From contig JAJPZE010000183.1 of the NCBI GenBank assembly GCA_021204565.1, positions 1 through 6,183 on the forward strand: 6,183 nucleotides of DNA, read 5' to 3'. The first letter of the stretch is position 1; every line of letters begins with the position of its first letter. Made by a program: the position numbers and the translations under genes. The notes below the pieces were generated by a model that was not told the origin of the DNA, did no database searches, and saw only the letters and a list, made by a program, of their open reading frames with translations. This document shows positions 4,602-6,183 of the stretch, piece after piece. This DNA is from Prevotella sp. (GTDB lineage: Bacteria; Bacteroidota; Bacteroidia; Bacteroidales; Bacteroidaceae).

Positions 4602-6183
4602 TCAGTTTATAAATATAAAGTACGGCATAAGGGCTTGTATCGGGCAGACATTCGCTGCCGCGTTGACGGAAGCGAACGGCAGATACCGGTCGCCGAGCGT
4701 CGTCCGCAGACGATTGGCAAGCAGTCCGCCGGTGGTGTCGGAAGAGAATAACGTATCGAACCAGCTCTCCGCCGCCGGGTATTCCTCTGTGTAATAACTG
4801 TCCAAGCCCGCTAATTCCGCCGCTTTGCGGACAGCGTCGTCAAGCGTTCCGAGACTGTCGACAAGCCGGATTTAAGCGCGTCTTGCCCGGTCCAGACGTG
4901 TCCCTGCGCAATTCGTTCAACCTCGTCAATGCTCTCAGAGCGCCCGTCAGCCACGCGCCGGCGGAACAGCGCATAACCTCTGTCGATGTATTTCTGCACT
5001 ATTTCCCGCTCGTCAGCCGTGAACGGACGGAGCGCGTAACTGAATATGCCGGCGCCAAAGTCGGCGTGTTCGTTGGTCTTCACCCCGTCGAAATGCAGTC
5101 CGAGCTTATCGGTGAGCAACTCGCTTGCCTCGGGAATAATGCCGTAGATACCTATTGAGCCTGTGATGGTTGTAGGCTCCGCCACGATATAAGATGCATT
5201 GCAACTGATGTAATACCCCCCTGAGGCGGCATAATCACCCATTGAAACAACCACCGGTTTCTTCTCTTTCAGGCGAGCCAAATAGTGCCAAATCTGCTCC
5301 GCGGCGTGTGCCGAGCCGCCCGGCGAGTTCACCCGCAACACCACCGCGCTGACGTCGTCGGCATCCATCAGCCGCTCGAGGTCGCGGCAAACCTTATCCC
5401 CCGCAATCTGCGCCCCGCCGAACGAGGGCACCGCTTCCGTCTCCGAGTCGATTATCGTCCCCTCCGCATAATATACCGCGATTTGTTTCCCGCGCTTCGC
5501 CGGCTCGTCTCCGCGCTTCGAGCGCGTGGCTTTAATGATATTATGCGCTCCATCTCCGCGCTTCGAGCGCGTGGCTTTAATGATATTATGCGCTCCATCT
5601 ATGGAGCGCATATCGCTGACCGACAACAGGTTCAAATCGTCCGTTTCCCGTATTCCGAGCCGGCGTTTCAATTCGTGTTTCACCCCGTCGCCGTATGCAA
5701 GGGAGTCCGCCAGCCCGCCTTTGACAAGCTCTTCGGGGGAGACGAAAGCCGTAAAACGGTCGGCAAGAGCGTTCACCTGAGCCCTTGTTATGCCCCGTCC
5801 GGCTGCGATGGAGTCCGCCACATTACGCCATATACCCGTTACGAATGCTGTTACCTGCTCGCGGTTCGCGTCGCTCATAGCGGTCTCGCTGTACGTCTCT
5901 GTCGCGCTCTTGTATTTCCCGACTTTGATTATTTGAAAGTGTATGCCGAGCTTTTCGTAAAGCTCCTTGACGTACATCGTCTCGACGGAAAGTCCGTGAA
6001 GGTCAATCATCCCGCTCGGATTGAGATAAATCTTGTCGGCTGCCGACGCGGCATAATATGCTCCTTGCGAGCTCGCGTCCGCATACGCGCCAACCCATTT
6101 CCCCGATTGGCGGAAGGCGGACAGGGACGCACGGTTTTCGGAAATCGTACTGTAACCGGCTTGCAACGTGCCCGCGTCAATAT
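4602..6183 (-). CDS. sppA: Signal peptide peptidase SppA, 67K type; N-terminus off the right edge, frameshifted near 4862
   Basis: SppA is a membrane-anchored Ser/Lys protease that degrades cleaved signal peptides in the membrane/periplasm. The window holds 440 codons before the frame break and about 86 after it. The signal anchor and roughly the first 60 residues lie beyond the edge. The N-terminal half carries SSQGAYYAASAADKIYLNP and the general-base Lys in GKYKSATE (codon 5909-5911). The C-terminal half carries NSPGGSAHAAE, with nucleophile Ser at codon 5312-5314, and MGDYAASGGYYISC. The frame leaves family similarity after WTGQDALKSGL and would stop at TAG (4811-4813) after 16 unrelated residues. 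One frame over, VDSLGTLDDAVRKAAELAGL continues to a family-like C-terminus (PIQALMPYFIFIN) and TGA at 4602-4604. The interdomain linker contains a 15-residue tandem duplication. If the break is real, the uninterrupted product is 4811-6183 and the gene may be impaired. If it is a sequence error, the gene is normal. Confidence 0.9.
4857..4864 (-). other. sppA: One-base frameshift site in sppA
   Basis: The coding strand reads GGC TTG TCG ACA here. Homology requires GGC TTG GTC GAC, that is Gly-Leu-Val-Asp, so one G is missing next to the G at 4862, as if GG had shrunk to G. A backward slip of one base on the TTG would also restore the frame, but there is no canonical slippery heptamer. A deletion in the cell or a base-calling or assembly error is therefore the simpler reading. 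Confidence 0.85.
5508..5600. repeat. Perfect 45-bp direct tandem duplication in sppA (2 copies plus 3 bases)
   Basis: Positions 5508-5552 and 5553-5597 are identical, and the match continues three more bases to 5600. The unit is a multiple of three, so it keeps the frame and encodes GAHNIIKATRSKRGD twice on the minus strand. It lies in the linker between the two protease halves of SppA, where length variation is tolerated. Each unit contains a small palindrome, CGCGCT-TCG-AGCGCG (first copy 5512-5526). The flanking SKRGD and AKRGK (AAGCGCGG) look like a decayed partial third copy. Confidence 0.95.
5587..5612. repeat. Near-perfect 26-bp palindrome at the edge of the sppA duplication
   Basis: TATGCGCTCCAT (5587-5598) and ATGGAGCGCATA (5601-5612) are exact reverse complements separated by two bases. 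The left arm belongs to the second copy of the 45-bp unit and the right arm is the unique sequence next to it. The structure could form a strong hairpin in DNA or in the sppA messenger and may have helped to create the duplication. Confidence 0.9.

Noticed and set aside
4883..5158. A 91-codon plus-strand frame inside sppA
   Set aside because: It is antisense to strongly conserved SppA sequence and has no start context or domain of its own.
5508..5612. CRISPR-like array
   Set aside because: The repeats are directly adjacent with no unique spacers, lie inside a coding gene and keep the reading frame.

Overview
The window looks like chromosomal DNA of a Bacteroidales-type bacterium (phylum Bacteroidota). 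Three things point there. Both tRNA genes are preceded by the promoter form typical of this phylum, TTTG - 20 bases - TACCTTTG. The sppA-lpxK-thiL gene string, and the LpxK and ThiL sequences themselves, have the Bacteroidales flavour. Shine-Dalgarno sites are absent or weak at several starts. The family or genus cannot be named from this sequence alone.

Layout from left to right. Positions 1-1088 (minus strand) hold the first 362 codons of a GT-B fold, GT4-type glycosyltransferase whose C-terminus runs off the left edge. Upstream of it on the same strand is tRNA-Ser(UGA) (1194-1278) with its own promoter. A plus-strand hexapeptide-repeat sugar O-acetyltransferase of the maltose/galactoside acetyltransferase type follows (1543-2121). 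A second serine tRNA, Ser(CGA), lies on the plus strand at 2235-2323. It is followed almost immediately by a very strong hairpin that separates it from the convergent thiL gene.

Positions 2386-6183 are one compact minus-strand operon, transcribed right to left: sppA (signal-peptide peptidase, N-terminus beyond the right edge), lpxK (lipid A 4'-kinase) and thiL (thiamine-monophosphate kinase). The gaps are only 15 and 17 bases. The operon combines envelope housekeeping (cleared signal peptides, lipid A) with the last step of thiamine diphosphate synthesis. The left-hand glycosyltransferase and acetyltransferase probably serve cell-surface glycan assembly, but nothing here fixes their substrates.

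Most of the window is ordinary conserved gene content. I see no new defence, mobile or secretion system. The points worth a second look are in sppA: a one-base frameshift near 4862 that cuts off the conserved C-terminus, and a perfect in-frame 45-bp tandem duplication, rich in palindromes, in the linker between the two halves of the protease. The long hairpin without a U-tract abutting tRNA-Ser(CGA) is also notable.
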